Shown: one piece after another, positions 1 through 11,307 of the stretch
Numbering within the stretch: the stretch's first letter is position 1
Layout: every line of letters begins with the position of its first letter
NCBI GenBank assembly: GCA_030278955.1
Contig: JAOANR010000003.1
Coordinates: forward strand, 25,745,227 to 25,809,226
Source of the DNA: Hygrophila difformis
Taxonomy: Eukaryota; Streptophyta; Magnoliopsida; Lamiales; Acanthaceae
Direction of reading: 5' to 3'
DNA length: 64,000 nt
Made by a program: the position numbers and the translations under genes
Notes under the pieces: model-generated
Told to the model about the DNA's origin: nothing
Seen by the model: the letters and a program-made list of their open reading frames with translations, nothing else
Databases searched by the model: none

Positions 1-519
1 GTAGGAGTAATTGATTCAATTAATTATATTATATAAACCATTACTTAGAAGACCTATAAAATATTAGATTTTAATAGAGTTGAGTATGAATGTTTCGTCA
101 TGAATTAAAAATTTACAATAAAGAAAGCATTCATAATTAAATCTTAGCCCTATAACTAATTATTAGATTCGAAGAGAGTTGAACAACTATGTTTCTCCAT
201 GAATTATAATAAACCAATCACTGATCTCAGCCCTAATCTCAAAACCAAATGTAAGATTCAAAGACAGGTGTGCATACTTGTTTCATTGAGGAATCGTGAT
301 ATACAACATAATAAGATGTCATGAGGCATAGATGATGATGCATATTAAACGTGGATTATAATTCACAATATCCTCTTATAAATTATATGCTAATCAACGG
401 GGAAGAAGGTCAAAAGATAACGTGTAAGAGTAAATCCTTAGGCAGTAAGAGATAATTGTTCCCAGCAAATAGAATTAGAAACCATGGGCTAAAGAGCTAA
501 AAATGCATAATCTCAAATA
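1..519. other. AT-rich intergenic, no gene seen
   Basis: I see no coding region, RNA gene or clear repeat here. It may be the interior of the CACTA-type element whose end lies at 664-672, but that element's other end is outside the window. Confidence 0.4.
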
Positions 520-672
520 TTAAAAGATGATTGAAGTGTAAATTTCAGTAAGACTATCGGAAAACATTAGCTATTACAAAAGTTTATGAGTTAATATGTT
601 ACTATAATTTACGTAATTTATAGTAACATATTAAAGATGATTGGAGTGTAAATTGTTTTTTTTCTTGTAGTG
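520..672 (+). mobile_element. CACTA-type transposon 3' end
   Basis: The sequence ends in CTTGTAGTG (664-672), the reverse complement of the CACTACAAG start typical of plant En/Spm (CACTA) elements. Subterminal structure fits: a 20-bp direct repeat (525-544 and 635-654, one mismatch) and a perfect 12-bp inverted repeat (596-607 against 618-629). The matching 5' end is not in the window, so this is the right-hand end of an element that starts before base 1. The family call rests on the terminal nonamer and the subterminal repeats only. Confidence 0.4.
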
Positions 673-741
673 TACTCTTTTACACCCATTGCATGCAGAT
701 ATAGATTGTCTGTTGCATTTGAATGAATAGCTTAAAATAAT

Positions 742-2077
742 TTTTCAAATGTCATCCGGGTGAAAACGCACAGCCGACCTGGCTTCAAATTGCGCCTTGA
801 AAAACAGAACCGCCTGTGCTTTGATCTCCCTTGGTTATTCAAATGTAACACCATTAACCTTAATAGCCCCAATGTGGCTCCGCCTCCTATTTAAACCTGT
901 TACAGCATGAAAAAACCTGGTATTTTGATCCCCTCTTTCACCCAACGAACCCTAGATTTATGGAACCACCTCCTCTCCTCGGCCAGCAATAAACAATTCA
1001 AATCTCTCTTTTTGCCCACCCAAACATCCCTTGCTGTCTCATCACCTCCATGCCCCTGTATACTCTCTTCTAGCTCTCCAATTTCTTCATGCAGCTTTTT
1101 GATCCGCATCTCCAGGTCCTTCCCACTATATCCCTCCCAGCTTTTGATCTTCGATCTTAGTACCTTCAGCCTCCCAAACAAGTGACAGCCCCTCTGTGGC
1201 CGGTCTTCTTCCCACGCATCCCTCTGTGGCCCCTCTGACAGCCTCCCAAATCCTTAAAACCCCTTTCGGCCATCTAATAATTATAGAACTGGAAGGGTTT
1301 GTGGCCCCATTCTTTCCCCCCAACCTCTGAGCTCACCGGGTAGTGATCCTACAAAACCGTCTCACACCTCTTCTGAATGATAACTCCCTCCAAACCAAGC
1401 CAATCCGACGATACCAAAAACCGATCAAGCCTACTCCACGCCCTCCTCCCCCCCCCCCCCCCCCCCCGACCCAAGTAAACAATCCCCCCTCCATCGGCAA
1501 GTCCACAAGCCCCACCCTATCTATAAACTCTCTGAATTCTCTAGCTGACCCTCTATCCTCACTCTCCCCCACATGCTCCCCTTCCCACCCCACCACATTG
1601 AAATCCCCCATCAAACACCAAGACTCCCCATTCCCTGTATGGAATTTCTGAGCCAACCTCTCCCAAAAATCCAATCTTCTCCGCCTATCATTCGGGGCAT
1701 GAATACAAACTAGGTTCAGCTCCACCCTCAGGCCCCTATCATCCCTCTGACCCAGATAAATGACGTTCATGTTCCACCACCCTAAACCTCGCCTGACTAA
1801 TATCCCAAGCTACCAGCAACCCCCCAACACTCCCCATAGCTGGTTGGAAGCAAAAATTGCACCCCGATGATCCCCACAGCCTGTGTACCATTCTATCTCT
1901 AACCACGCTCATCTTGGTTTCCTGAAAACATACTACCCATGGCCTATACTTTTTACACAATCTCATGACCGCCCTCCTCCTCACTCCCCCATTGAGACCC
2001 CTTAAATTACAAGTAATAAGCTTCATTGAGACAAGATTTCTACCCATTCTAATACAGGAAATCCCATAGCCTCTCAA
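742..2077 (-). pseudogene. LINE ORF2 remnant: endonuclease and start of RT region
   Basis: This is the 5' half of a plant L1-type LINE ORF2. The apurinic-type endonuclease begins near 2057 with the motif TCNLRGLN, followed by FQETK (about 1920) and GDFNVV (about 1600). The linker before the reverse transcriptase is visible at 900-1181 (EERRWFHKSRVRWVKEG). A frameshift near 905 carries the reading on to about 742, with stop codons. The reading is spread over at least three frames, and a run of 20 C (1448-1467) encodes a glycine tract on this strand. The catalytic reverse transcriptase and everything 3' of it are missing, so the copy is dead. Losing the 3' half is unusual, because target-primed insertion normally truncates the 5' end; a later deletion is likely. 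Confidence 0.75.
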
Positions 2078-4208
2078 GCTTCCTTCCCTAACTCTTCCCT
2101 AATACATGCCAAAACAGCCTCTCTACTCATTCTATGCCCCAACCCCAACCTTTCCGCAAGCACCATTGTCTCCTCTACTTCCGAGAACTCCACCAATTTA
2201 ATCCCCTCCTCCCCTTTAACCGTCCCAAATTGCAAAGGAGCGAAAATTTCTTCGACCAAACCCCCTGTTTGATGCCCAGACCCCTTCAACCCCTTCCCAT
2301 TCACACCACCTAATCTACCCCTCCTCCTGCTCTTCCTCATCACCCCCAACCCTAATCTAATAACTTCAACCACTGCTTTCTCGACTTCACAAAGAGCAGC
2401 CGATCCCCCCTCGCCCGGATCTTCCCTGAGCAGATGCCCCCCACCCCCCCCCCCCCCCCCCCATTTCTAGACATGTCTCTGGCACCGGAGTTCACCGGAA
2501 CTTCCCCCTCCCGATCTTCCCCCGTACTGCGCTCCCCCCTAGCCGAATCCATACTCAAATTGAAAACCTCAGCACCCTCCGGATTGAAGTTCTGCTCTCT
2601 CTCCCACACACATATCGAGTCTTTACTGTTATTCATTTCCTCTACCAGATTGCCCACATCCCTTGGTTTAGGCCTATTCATCCATAATTCAGGCTTCTCC
2701 ATTGGGCCCATCTCCTCGCCAGGCCCAACATCCCTCTGAAGAGGCCCACACGAAATATTGTCACCTCCTACCGAACATCTCATCTCCTGCCCCCCAACGC
2801 TCTTTCGACCCAGGCCCACTTTCTGGCCCATCAACCCACTACTGCCTTCTTCAGTGTTAGCAGGGAATCCGTTGGGACTCACAGCTGTACCAGAATGATG
2901 ATTATTCACAGCCGCCACATTCAAATTATGCACACCCCCATGCACCCCTTCGAATGGACGTTCCTCTTCCCCATACAATGTGATCCGGGACCTTCCTTCC
3001 TCCTCCTTCTTCGGCTGCCCATCACCACTCCCCTTTACTGACTGCTCCGCCGAAAACCTGCTACTACATTTCCGGTCCAGTTGCATCAGCCTCGACCACC
3101 GGCTCGCATAGATTTGGCACTATCCCCACCAAAAACGTCTCATCTCCCACCTGAATCTTGACCTTAGATGGTATCTTGTTCAAATCATTCAAAGCAACCA
3201 AAATCCTTGCCCTATCCAATCTTTTCTTATCCCTCGTATCACTGTCAAGATTAGCCACCCTAACCCATCTCTCAACAAGTCTCTTGAAGTTGTCCTCAGA
3301 CCATGTCGAGAAGGGAAGTCCAAACACATAGATCCAGACTAAATAGTTCCTCGCCAAACCCCCCGGCGTCCACTCCCTTTTCCAGTCGATCATCTCTCAA
3401 TCACCCCGATCTTCCAAGAAATGATCTCTACATTCCTTCCTGTTGAACACTGCCACTACTAATAATCCTCCACCATAGATCACAACCTCACATCCTTTAT
3501 AAATCCCATATAGCCAATCCTGAAATTTAGTTAAATCTTCCAACCTCCGGATGGCTACCACAGCTGACTTTCCTAACCAATCAAGATCCCTCGTGACTAC
3601 CTCCATCGTCACTGTGTCGATACCGTGCTCCTCCATTCTTTCTGGACTTTTATCCCGGCCCCCAGCTGCCACCTCAACATACGACCTGCCATCCCTCCAA
3701 GCTCCAGTGGTCTTTCCTTGTCTCCCCAACGGTCTCCAGCCTCCTGCCTTCCCCTCTTCTGGTCCAAGACTTTCATGCACGACTCCCGAGTAACTTTGAT
3801 GGCATCGGCAAACCTCTTGCTAGGTATAGCCCAATTAGCTTTCAGTTTCATCCCCTCCACAACCCTCCCATTCATGTGATCGATTACTTTTTTCGCTTCT
3901 TCGTTGCTTTGTACTCTAATGAAACCAAACTTGCACCCCCTGTCCGCCCAGCTTCTGCTCGGAATGTACCATTCTCTCACCTTTGCAACCTCTTCTATAT
4001 CCTTCAGGATTTGGCTAATCGGGACATTCAAGGGTATATTTCTTATATAGACCCCGACTAAAGCCTTACGGGGCTTAAAACTTCCCCTGCCAAAACCGAA
4101 TCCAGCCGGTCTTCTCGCCTCTTGCCGCCCATTGCCTGCCGGACCACCTTTGCCTACTGGACCACCTCTGCCTGCCGGAACACCCATTATTGGTCTTTTG
4201 CTATTCAC
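2074..4208 (-). pseudogene. LINE ORF1 remnant with RRM domain
   Basis: This is the first ORF of the same LINE, directly upstream of the endonuclease. After a glycine-rich N-terminus (start codon at 4208) there is an RNA recognition motif (roughly residues 48-125): VGVYIRNIPLNVP resembles RNP2 and KFGFIRVQSNEEA resembles RNP1. Further on, 3064-3780 holds a second conserved block (WVYVFGLPFSTW-like, read here as VWIYVFGLPFSTWSEDN). The frame breaks several times, and a run of 19 C (2444-2462) lies in the variable linker. RRM-bearing ORF1 proteins are known from the BNR group of plant LINEs, in place of the usual zinc knuckle; I see no CCHC motif here. A functional ORF1 protein would coat the element RNA. 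This copy cannot make one. Confidence 0.7.
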
Positions 4209-5504
4209 TTAACAATGTTTGTGGTTATCTACATATAATTTGTTAGCCAACTTAAATAATAAAAGGTGTTTGTTCCATCCCCACCCCCTTTTTTCAACAA
4301 CCTATTCAACTTTTCTTCCCCAATTTCAACAACCCCACTCATATATTATATTATATTTATATCTATAATATCCTAACAAATTCTTAATAAAATATTATAA
4401 TATCTTTAATTAATTATTACTATTATATATTTTAAATATCACGTCAAATCCGATTCCATTCCTCCAAGATTTGCATATCTCCATCAAACATTCTCCTCTA
4501 TAAATACTCCACTCATTTATCTAATCTCATGGTTGTATTGAAATTCTTATCATCTCACATTTTATTTCTTCATTCTTATTCTTCATTATTTCTTTATGTC
4601 TTCTCAACTTTAATTTTATATTCACACAATGTCTTTTGTTTCTTCTTCTTATGTATTACAATGTTTCCCACACTAATATTTTCCTAATATTTCTTTTGTT
4701 GCAGGTTAATTTTTCTTTCATTTATTGCAATATATTCTTCATCTTGCTATCCATGTAAGATTTTTTTTACTCCACATGTGAATAATATTAGTGGGGTTTT
4801 TTTCCCTTTATTCTTACTTACTGTTAAAATATATATTTCTAATGATTTTCCATTGATTTTTGCAGGATTGTGTGTTCTAATTCAAGATTGCAATGAAGTC
4901 TTACTCTACAAAGTATTTTTGTCATTCTCATTTATATACTACTCAAAATTTTTGTATATCATGAAATCTTTTTATGTTTATTTTGTTATTGTTTATTTTT
5001 TATCTTTATTCAAAATTTGAAAATAAAGAAAAAACTGAAGAGAGTAAATTTGGAGATGTTTCCACTTTATTTCTAATTTATGTATATTTTTTTCCTTTTG
5101 TTAATGGATTATTCCATTTTTGACATCTTTCCTTTTGGATACGTTTTTTATATATTTTTCTGAATTAATTTAAGTTAACAATAAAGTAGAAAAACAACCA
5201 TTATTTAATTGAATTTGGGAAAATTGGGAATAATCCAATAAATTGGATCGGGAATGATTTAAATTAGTTGTTTATTTTTACCGTTATTTAATATAGTGAT
5301 ATGTTATTATTATAAAAGATCTTAATCTAATTTTGAATGGTGTATATATGTAAGGTAGATATCTTATATTTTTAAAAAAATTATTAATTAATATAAAAGA
5401 TATAATAACACTACATAAATTAATATGATTTAATTTGATATACAATATTTTTAATTTCGTCTAATTGCATAAATATAGTTCTATATAGTTGTATAAAATA
5501 TATA
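4209..5504. other. AT-rich intergenic with promoter-like motif
   Basis: No supported gene. A TATA-like CTATAAATA lies at about 4498-4506, and pyrimidine-rich tracts followed by GCAG lie at about 4700 and 4860. They resemble splice acceptors, but no conserved protein could be read. Probably decayed repeat sequence. Confidence 0.35.
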
Positions 5505-6056
5505 CATATAATTAGGAGTGAAAGCGGTACGGTAAATATCCCACCGATCCAATGACGTCTCCGATTATATTCGAATCCGAATTCGTATCTGAGTATCCGG
5601 CTTGATATTTCAATATTCGTATCTAAATTCGAATCCGTATTTTAATATCTGCATTCGTATTCGTATCCGGAAATATCTTACCGTAAATATCCAACCGTAT
5701 CCGAAAATTGAAAGTATATTATTCAGATTTTAAATATGGATATCCAAATATATTAATATATTATTATTTATTGATTAAAAATTATCAATAATTATAAAAA
5801 ATGTCAAATTATCCGATAATTTTTATAAAAATTAAAAATTATGAAATTTTCAAAAAAGATTATAAAAAGTTATCCGATAAGCTGTATCCGATTGAATCCA
5901 TATCCAACATGTATTCATATCCAGAAAAATATTGAATTTGTATTCGTATCCGGCATATCCGTATTCGATCTGAATCCGAGGAAAAAAAAAGTGGGATAAT
6001 ATTCGTATCCGATATTATCCGACCGTATCCGTACCGTTTTCATTCCTACATATAAT
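5505..6056. mobile_element. Non-autonomous hAT-type element with 8-bp TSD
   Basis: A 536-bp element (5513-6048) flanked by a perfect 8-bp direct repeat CATATAAT (5505-5512 and 6049-6056). Its ends are a 20-bp inverted repeat with two mismatches: TAGGAGTGAAAGCGGTACGG on the left, and the right end reads TAGGAATGAAAACGGTACGG on the other strand. The inside is filled with variants of TCCGTATCCG and TTCGTATCCG in both orientations, as expected of hAT subterminal transposase sites. There is no coding capacity. An 8-bp duplication with TAG..G ends is diagnostic of the hAT superfamily. Both duplicates and both ends remain legible, so the insertion is not very old. Confidence 0.85.
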
Positions 6057-6060
6057 ATAA

Positions 6061-6323
6061 TACTTTCTCCGTTTTCAAAAGATTGAAACATTACTACATT
6101 TCACGCAATCCAATGCACACTTTTAACACTTAATATCTTAAATTGTATAAAAGTAAAAATTATAAAAATTGATATTCTAAAACTACACGATTAGACGAAT
6201 CCAACAAGATCTCACTTGACTATGTTTTATGTTATACAACTGTGTTAAAAAATTGAATCAAAGTTAATCAATAAATAGTAACAACTATGCAAATGTTTCA
6301 TTTTTAAGAAAACGAAGGGAGTA
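6061..6323. mobile_element. Stowaway-like MITE
   Basis: About 259 bp between TA dinucleotides (6061-6062 and 6322-6323). The inverted ends are CTTTCTCCGTTTTC on the left and CTCCCTTCGTTTTC read from the right, matching the CTCCCTCCGT consensus of plant Stowaway (Tc1/mariner) MITEs. The interior shares the motif CAATCCAATGCACA with the MITE at 9133-9392. Non-coding. Confidence 0.75.
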
Positions 6324-6349
6324 TAATATAATATAATATAATATAATAT
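6322..6349. repeat. (ATAAT)n microsatellite
   Basis: A short ATAAT array at the right edge of the MITE, probably grown from its TA target site. Confidence 0.6.
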
Positions 6350-6479
6350 GAGAATTATATATTCATGATTAGATTTGTATTAGTCACTCCATATTTATGT
6401 GAACAATGTTCTAAAATTATTTACATTATTTTTTGGGAAATTGAAGCCAGATAACAAATTGAAAAAAATATAAAAAAGC

Positions 6480-6777
6480 AACAAAAAGAGGTATCCAAAA
6501 AGCGGAAAGGAAAAATGAGCTAAGATTTAGGCTCTTGGGAACCACACGCCGGAAGAATCCGCCTCTAACGTCCCGTGCATGAAGTCTGGGGGAATGCCCA
6601 AGTACTGTAGAATTCTTCTAGAGATGCACCACGTTTTGCTAGACAATCCGCGACCATTTTACGCTCGCAAAGTACATGATGAACTGAACATCGGTTAAAG
6701 ACGTCTCTCCGGTCTTTAATCTGATGCCAGAGCGGAGTCAGGGGTGGGAGGCAGGTCATTGGTCAAGGAGTCCAATA
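6480..6777 (-). pseudogene. RNase H tail fragment of a LINE
   Basis: Minus-strand reading 6565-6759 contains CSVHHVLCERKMVADCLAKRG. This matches the last part of the RNase H domain found at the C-terminus of many plant LINE polyproteins (the V-H-R-E-x-N-x-x-A-D-x-L-A region). A frame continues to about 6530 with a stop. The upstream RNase H motifs and all other LINE domains are absent. It is a 3' fragment, either from a 5'-truncated insertion or captured by another element, such as the Helitron-like end at 7189-7217. Confidence 0.55.
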
Positions 6778-7188
6778 GCAATATTAGAATGTAAAATATA
6801 ATAATATATTAACATATAAAAATATAAAATGGAGGTAAAATTAAACAACGAAAATACTAAAAATGTCATTTATAAATTAAATAATAATTACAAATATATC
6901 TAGCAAATTATAGTTTAAAAATGTAAAATCAAATATATTACAAAATTTGTATCAAGCAATTTTTACTGTAAATTTATGAATTAAGTAATGTAAAATCATA
7001 TTGATTATGGGCTAAATCAATCAAATAACAATATTAGGAAAATAACTTAATTAACAAAGTTGCTCAACCACTTTGTTACATTTTTTCTCAATAATGTGGT
7101 CAGAAAATTGGCATGAACCATATTTTATGTAATAAAATATTTGAATTTTTAAAATATTATGTTATTTTAAAATATATATATTTTACTT
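6778..7188. other. AT-rich, no gene seen
   Basis: No gene or repeat recognised. If the Helitron-like 3' end at 7189-7217 is real, this stretch is probably its interior. Confidence 0.3.
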
Positions 7189-7217
7189 CCCACGTATTAC
7201 GCGGGCGGGTATGCTAG
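7189..7217 (+). mobile_element. Helitron-like 3' terminus
   Basis: The sequence CCCACG-TATTA-CGCGGG (7189-7205) forms a near-perfect GC-rich hairpin in AT-rich DNA. It is followed 8 bases later by CTAG (7214-7217) and then T. A short GC hairpin 8-12 bases before a CTRR end, inserted before T, is the hallmark of a plant Helitron 3' end. I could not fix the 5' end (normally TC after A), so the length is unknown. Confidence 0.5.
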
Positions 7218-7218
7218 T

Positions 7219-7537
7219 TATATAAATAAGTGTTTATAATTTAAACATTAACAATAACACATTCTTTTATTGGGGTGATAATAATGGTTTTATTATATTT
7301 TATAATTTTTAATATATAATTATAATTTTGATATTGATAATTAATATATTGGATTATTGGTGAATAATATATGTACTGATTTTACGCAATCACAACCGAA
7401 AAAAAAATAGTTTTAGATAATAATTTGAATGTCGTGATTTTTCTATTTATATTTTATTTACATAAAATTTTTAATTTCTGATTTTGTATGGATTATGATT
7501 AGTATTGATATTTATTTTTATATGCTTGTGCATAATT
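7219..7537. other. AT-rich intergenic, nothing seen
   Basis: No coding or structural signal beyond AT richness. Confidence 0.3.
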
Positions 7538-9010
7538 TTTTTTTTTTTTTTTTCATGGGAAGATGAGGCTGAAACTATTTATCATAAAACAATCATTATT
7601 TCATACATGCCATAAAGGTCATTGGCTAGGGTAATCATCAAAGTTCCTTGGGATTTATAACAGGTGTTCATTAAAATGTAGACAAACAATAAAAAAAACG
7701 ATGGTAAGTCCAAAGAATTCTTAGGAACTTGGCTAGGCCGTTAAGCTTGTTGCCCGAGCTTGTGCTGGGAAGTATTGTGTTCTCGTGGCATATGTTAATT
7801 CACCTTGGGAACCGCCTATGTATGGTGGTCGGTCGCTCCAGATGGTCTTTGGGCCTCTAGCTCTCTTGCTGGTGAAGGTTGATGAATTCACCACTAGAAC
7901 TGCAGCATGGTGACCACAGGAAAGAGAGGTTTGAATGTATTTCAGTCTCGCCTCCGAGGGTTGGGCGATCCATTCGGGGACTAATCATCCTGTCATGGGC
8001 TTGCACGAAAAGAGGTCCGAGGGCTTCTTTCTCTTGTCTTGGTGCCGTCCTTTCGGGTCGGAGTGGTGAAAGAGAAGTAGGTGGAGAAGATGCGAGATTG
8101 AGGGATGGTGGACTGGATCGCAAATGTTCCAAATTCAACTCCTCAGCTTGGTACTTCGCAAGTGATGAAAATTGATTGTGTCATGTTGGCTAAGGTCTAG
8201 TGTCTGATTGTTTTGCTATGTTTGCCTGGGTCTACGCTTGATGGTGCAAGCATCCATGGACGCAGCCACTGAGATGGATTGGTACGAGGTGATTGCTCCC
8301 TGTGTAGGTGCTCATCTTCTTGATCTTCATGTTCCATTAGATTATCCAATCTGTTACGGGTGTGAGGCGATGGAGGGGATTCTTTAGAATTGACCGGGGT
8401 TCTTGGGGGTCGCCGTTTAGGCTGGGCGATCATCCCAGGCCCAACTTTGGAGCCTTTTGCCTACTTAGATTGTTCACTGTTGCTGGGGGCAACTTGATGC
8501 GCTAGTACAGGGTTGGTTATCCGGACAGGCGTCTTGAAGGTGGCCATATCTCCAATAATGGAAGCAGATTCGCCGAAGGTTTTCATACTCGATCTAGATT
8601 GAACAATTGCCGACAATCATGGTTGTAGCTAAGTGGTTTTGCTAGCTCAATCCGGACAGCCAATCTTGCAGACCTTCTTCTTGATGCCGCGCCCGTATTG
8701 AAATCGATACTAACGACTTCTCCTACATCGTGGAGGATTTTCCTGTTGTAAAGGAAAATAGGAAGATTAGGGATGTGGATCCATCATCCATGCGACAATG
8801 GAGGAAATCTAGTGCGCCTTCGGATTGAACTTTTCGTCCCATTTTCGTATGTAGTTGCCAAGAATCATCTACAGTGATTGCATGTAGAGCATCGTTTTCG
8901 TTTTTGAATTTCACAATAAAGTATCCATTCTCTAGGTCGATTAGAGAGAACGTGGCGGCTGCTGGCCATATTTTTTTGATCCGTGCTTTAAAGACCTTGT
9001 ATGACATATA
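7538..9010 (-). pseudogene. LINE ORF1 (DUF4283) remnant with poly(A) end
   Basis: On the minus strand a LINE ORF1 starts near 9007. Residues such as FSLIDLENGYFIVKFKNEND (8723-9007) are the DUF4283 domain of plant L1-type LINE ORF1 proteins. After a frameshift near 8740 the next conserved block follows, a segment resembling RKILHDVGEVVSIDFNTGAA (about 8640-8730). The C-terminal part is degenerate; one open piece is 8197-8433. No zinc knuckle, endonuclease or reverse transcriptase follows. Instead the element runs to an A-tail of about 18 bases on this strand (T run 7538-7556 on plus). A large internal deletion therefore joined ORF1 to the 3' end, or the element moved as a short form. This is a different LINE family from the one at 742-4208. 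Confidence 0.65.
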
Positions 9011-9132
9011 TTTTCAAGCCGTTGTCTCACTTGACTCTGTTTTATCCTTTATAACCATAATAAAATGAATAATATTAAAATTATTTTAACTATACAAAAC
9101 AATAAAATAAAAAGTAAGCGAGGAGTAGGTAG

Positions 9133-9392
9133 TACTCCCTCCGTCTCATTTAACATGTCTTCTTTCATTTCTGCACACAATCCAATGCACATTTTCAATC
9201 TTCAATATCTCAAAATATGTACAACAAAAAATTATGTAAAATGTATATTCTCTACATGATTTTACGATTCTAACAAGACCCAACTCGACTATTTTTATTC
9301 AAATATATATTTGCAATAACGTTGAGTGAAAGTTAAACAATAAACAGTACCAAAAAGTAAAACCAGACAACTAAAGTGGGACGGAGGCAGTA
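9133..9392. mobile_element. Stowaway MITE
   Basis: 260 bp including TA at both ends. The inverted ends are CTCCCTCCGTCTCATTT and, from the right, CTGCCTCCGTCCCACTT, the plant Stowaway consensus. The interior shares CAATCCAATGCACA with the MITE at 6061-6323. Non-coding. Confidence 0.8.
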
Positions 9393-9741
9393 TATTTTAT
9401 AGTACAATATTATATGTGTTGGGATCCAGTGGGATGCATTAGGGGTGATATCGAGTGGGATACTCGAGTTTGACTTGACAGCACATTTGAGCTACTCGAG
9501 CTCGAGCTCGAGCTCGAACTCGGGTATCATCGAGTTCGAGTACGAGTACGAGTAGCTCGAACTCTTTTTTTTTTTTTAACTTTTCTCGAGCTCGAGCTCG
9601 AGTACCATCGAGTTCGAGCCCGAGTAGTTCAAGCTTGAATTTTTTTTACATTTGTGTGTGTTGATTTTATATTTTGGAACAATGACAAAAAAATTGATTC
9701 AATTTGATACATAAATATTTGACTAGTTATTGTAAAATTTA

Positions 9742-9900
9742 CACTACAAGAATATTTCAGTATAACGACCAGAATTTGCGACAAAAATCATTCATTAACT
9801 AGTTAGCAACCGAATTTGCGACCGAAACCATTTAGTAGCTAGTTAGCGACCAAAATCATTCAGTAGCTAATTAGCGATTGAATTGGTTTGGTCGCAAAAT
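9742..9900 (+). mobile_element. CACTA-type 5' end with subterminal repeats
   Basis: CACTACAAGAATATTTCAG starts at 9742. It is followed by about four diverged copies of a unit containing TTAGCGACC or TTTGCGACC (9768-9900). This is the classic 5' end of a plant CACTA element with transposase-binding repeats. I find no CTTGTAGTG partner before 11307, so the right end is deleted or too diverged. It lies within the TCGAG-rich element and is therefore the younger insertion, or its remnant. Confidence 0.6.
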
Positions 9901-11040
9901 ATCTTTCATTTTTCAATTTTTTTTTTTCATTTGGCACTCAATACGATACATTTCTTAAATATTACAATAAATTTAAATACAAGTTTATCATATTTAAAAG
10001 TAACTTCAATACTTTTGTAAGGCATTTTATTACAGTCAAGTATTAAAGCGTGTCTTAGGGTTGCCGTTGCTCCGGGTTCATCCCACAACATCAATACTAA
10101 GAGTGGATATGTATTAGCTGAATAAGATTTATTAGTACCTAAATGTATGAATATGAGTGAATTTGTTGAATTAGTTAGTGAATTGGGTATGAATAATATT
10201 CGGGTACCACTTATCACCTCACAATACCAATATTTGAGTTAGGTTTTGTGCAACCACATGTCTCTTATGTTGGGTAATGGTTTTATTCATCGGTGTGCTT
10301 TTTTCGATATTTTTTCCGGTTAACATTGTACCCCCGGTTAAATTGAAATCTCGCAAACTTAAATACGTATAAGGCTCGGAAGTTGGATGCATTTGACCTC
10401 AATTACAGTATATGCCAATACGTATTCATCATATATTCAGTATATTAATTTGATTCTATAGTGCAGATTTCGATATATTTGTCAAATGTAATAACAAATG
10501 TTAGTAGAAATGTGTCACATTTATTAGTAACTTCAATATTTGTGTAAGACATTTAATTATTCAGTGTTAACATCATTTATATATTTTATTTTTATCTAAT
10601 TATTGAATTTATTTATTTAATTAATTTTATTTTTATTTTTTCATTTAATTGAATTTTATATAGTTTTTTCTTCTATTTTATTTTCTTAATTTAGATGTAT
10701 AATTTTATTAGTTTTGTAAAGGTAATTTTCTTTTCCTTTTTTATTTATTTTTTATTTTCTTATTATTTAATTAATGATTTTAGTTTATTTTTTATAAGAT
10801 ATTACAATATTTAAATTTATCTTTTAAGTTTTTAAATAAATTTATTATATTAAGAACTTATTTTATTTTAAATTTATTTTATAATTTTATAACTATAATG
10901 ATATTATTAATCTATTTTAATTTAATTCATTTTATTTTTCTGTTATTTTATATTTAAATAATTATTTTAGTTAATTATATTTTATTTTTAAATTTAAACA
11001 TGAATTTATTAATGGATCAAAAATGAAAGTGGACAATAAA
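9901..11040. other. AT-rich interior, no gene seen
   Basis: An open stretch on minus (9927-10217) has no recognisable domain. The sequence becomes very AT-rich at 10560-11000. Presumably interior of the nested transposons. Confidence 0.3.
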
Positions 11041-11307
11041 TAAAGTAGAAGGAGTATTAAAAATATAAAATATAAAATATGAAGTATAAAAAATTTAAAA
11101 TTAAAAAAAACGAATCGAGTACTCGACTCGACTCGATACTCGTCCAGTACTCGATACTCGACGAGTATCGTAACCTTGTACTCGAGCTCGATACTCGATT
11201 AAAAAGTCGACTACTCGACTCGGCTCGTATTTTTCGAGTACGAGTCAAGTTTTTCCCGAACCGAGTCCCGAGTCGAATTCAAGTAGCTCTACTCATTAAT
11301 CACTCTA

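Larger units (their letters stand above)
9440..11307. mobile_element. TCGAG-rich hAT-like element (candidate)
   Basis: Both ends are dense in CTCGAG, GAGCTCGAG and GTACTCGA repeats (9463-9630 and 11110-11275). The outer bases form a short inverted repeat, TAGGGGTGAT on the left and TAGAGTGATT read from the right. TAG ends and subterminal repeats in both orientations suggest a non-autonomous hAT element of about 1.87 kb. The flanks share only TGCAT-like bases, so the target duplication is not clean. A CACTA end (9742) sits inside it. Confidence 0.45.

Noticed and set aside
7879..8175. 98-residue plus frame and its partner on minus
   Set aside because: Antisense shadow and degenerate part of the LINE ORF1 remnant on the minus strand.
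9927..10217. 96-residue minus frame
   Set aside because: No recognisable domain, AT-rich codons, and it lies inside nested transposon sequence.
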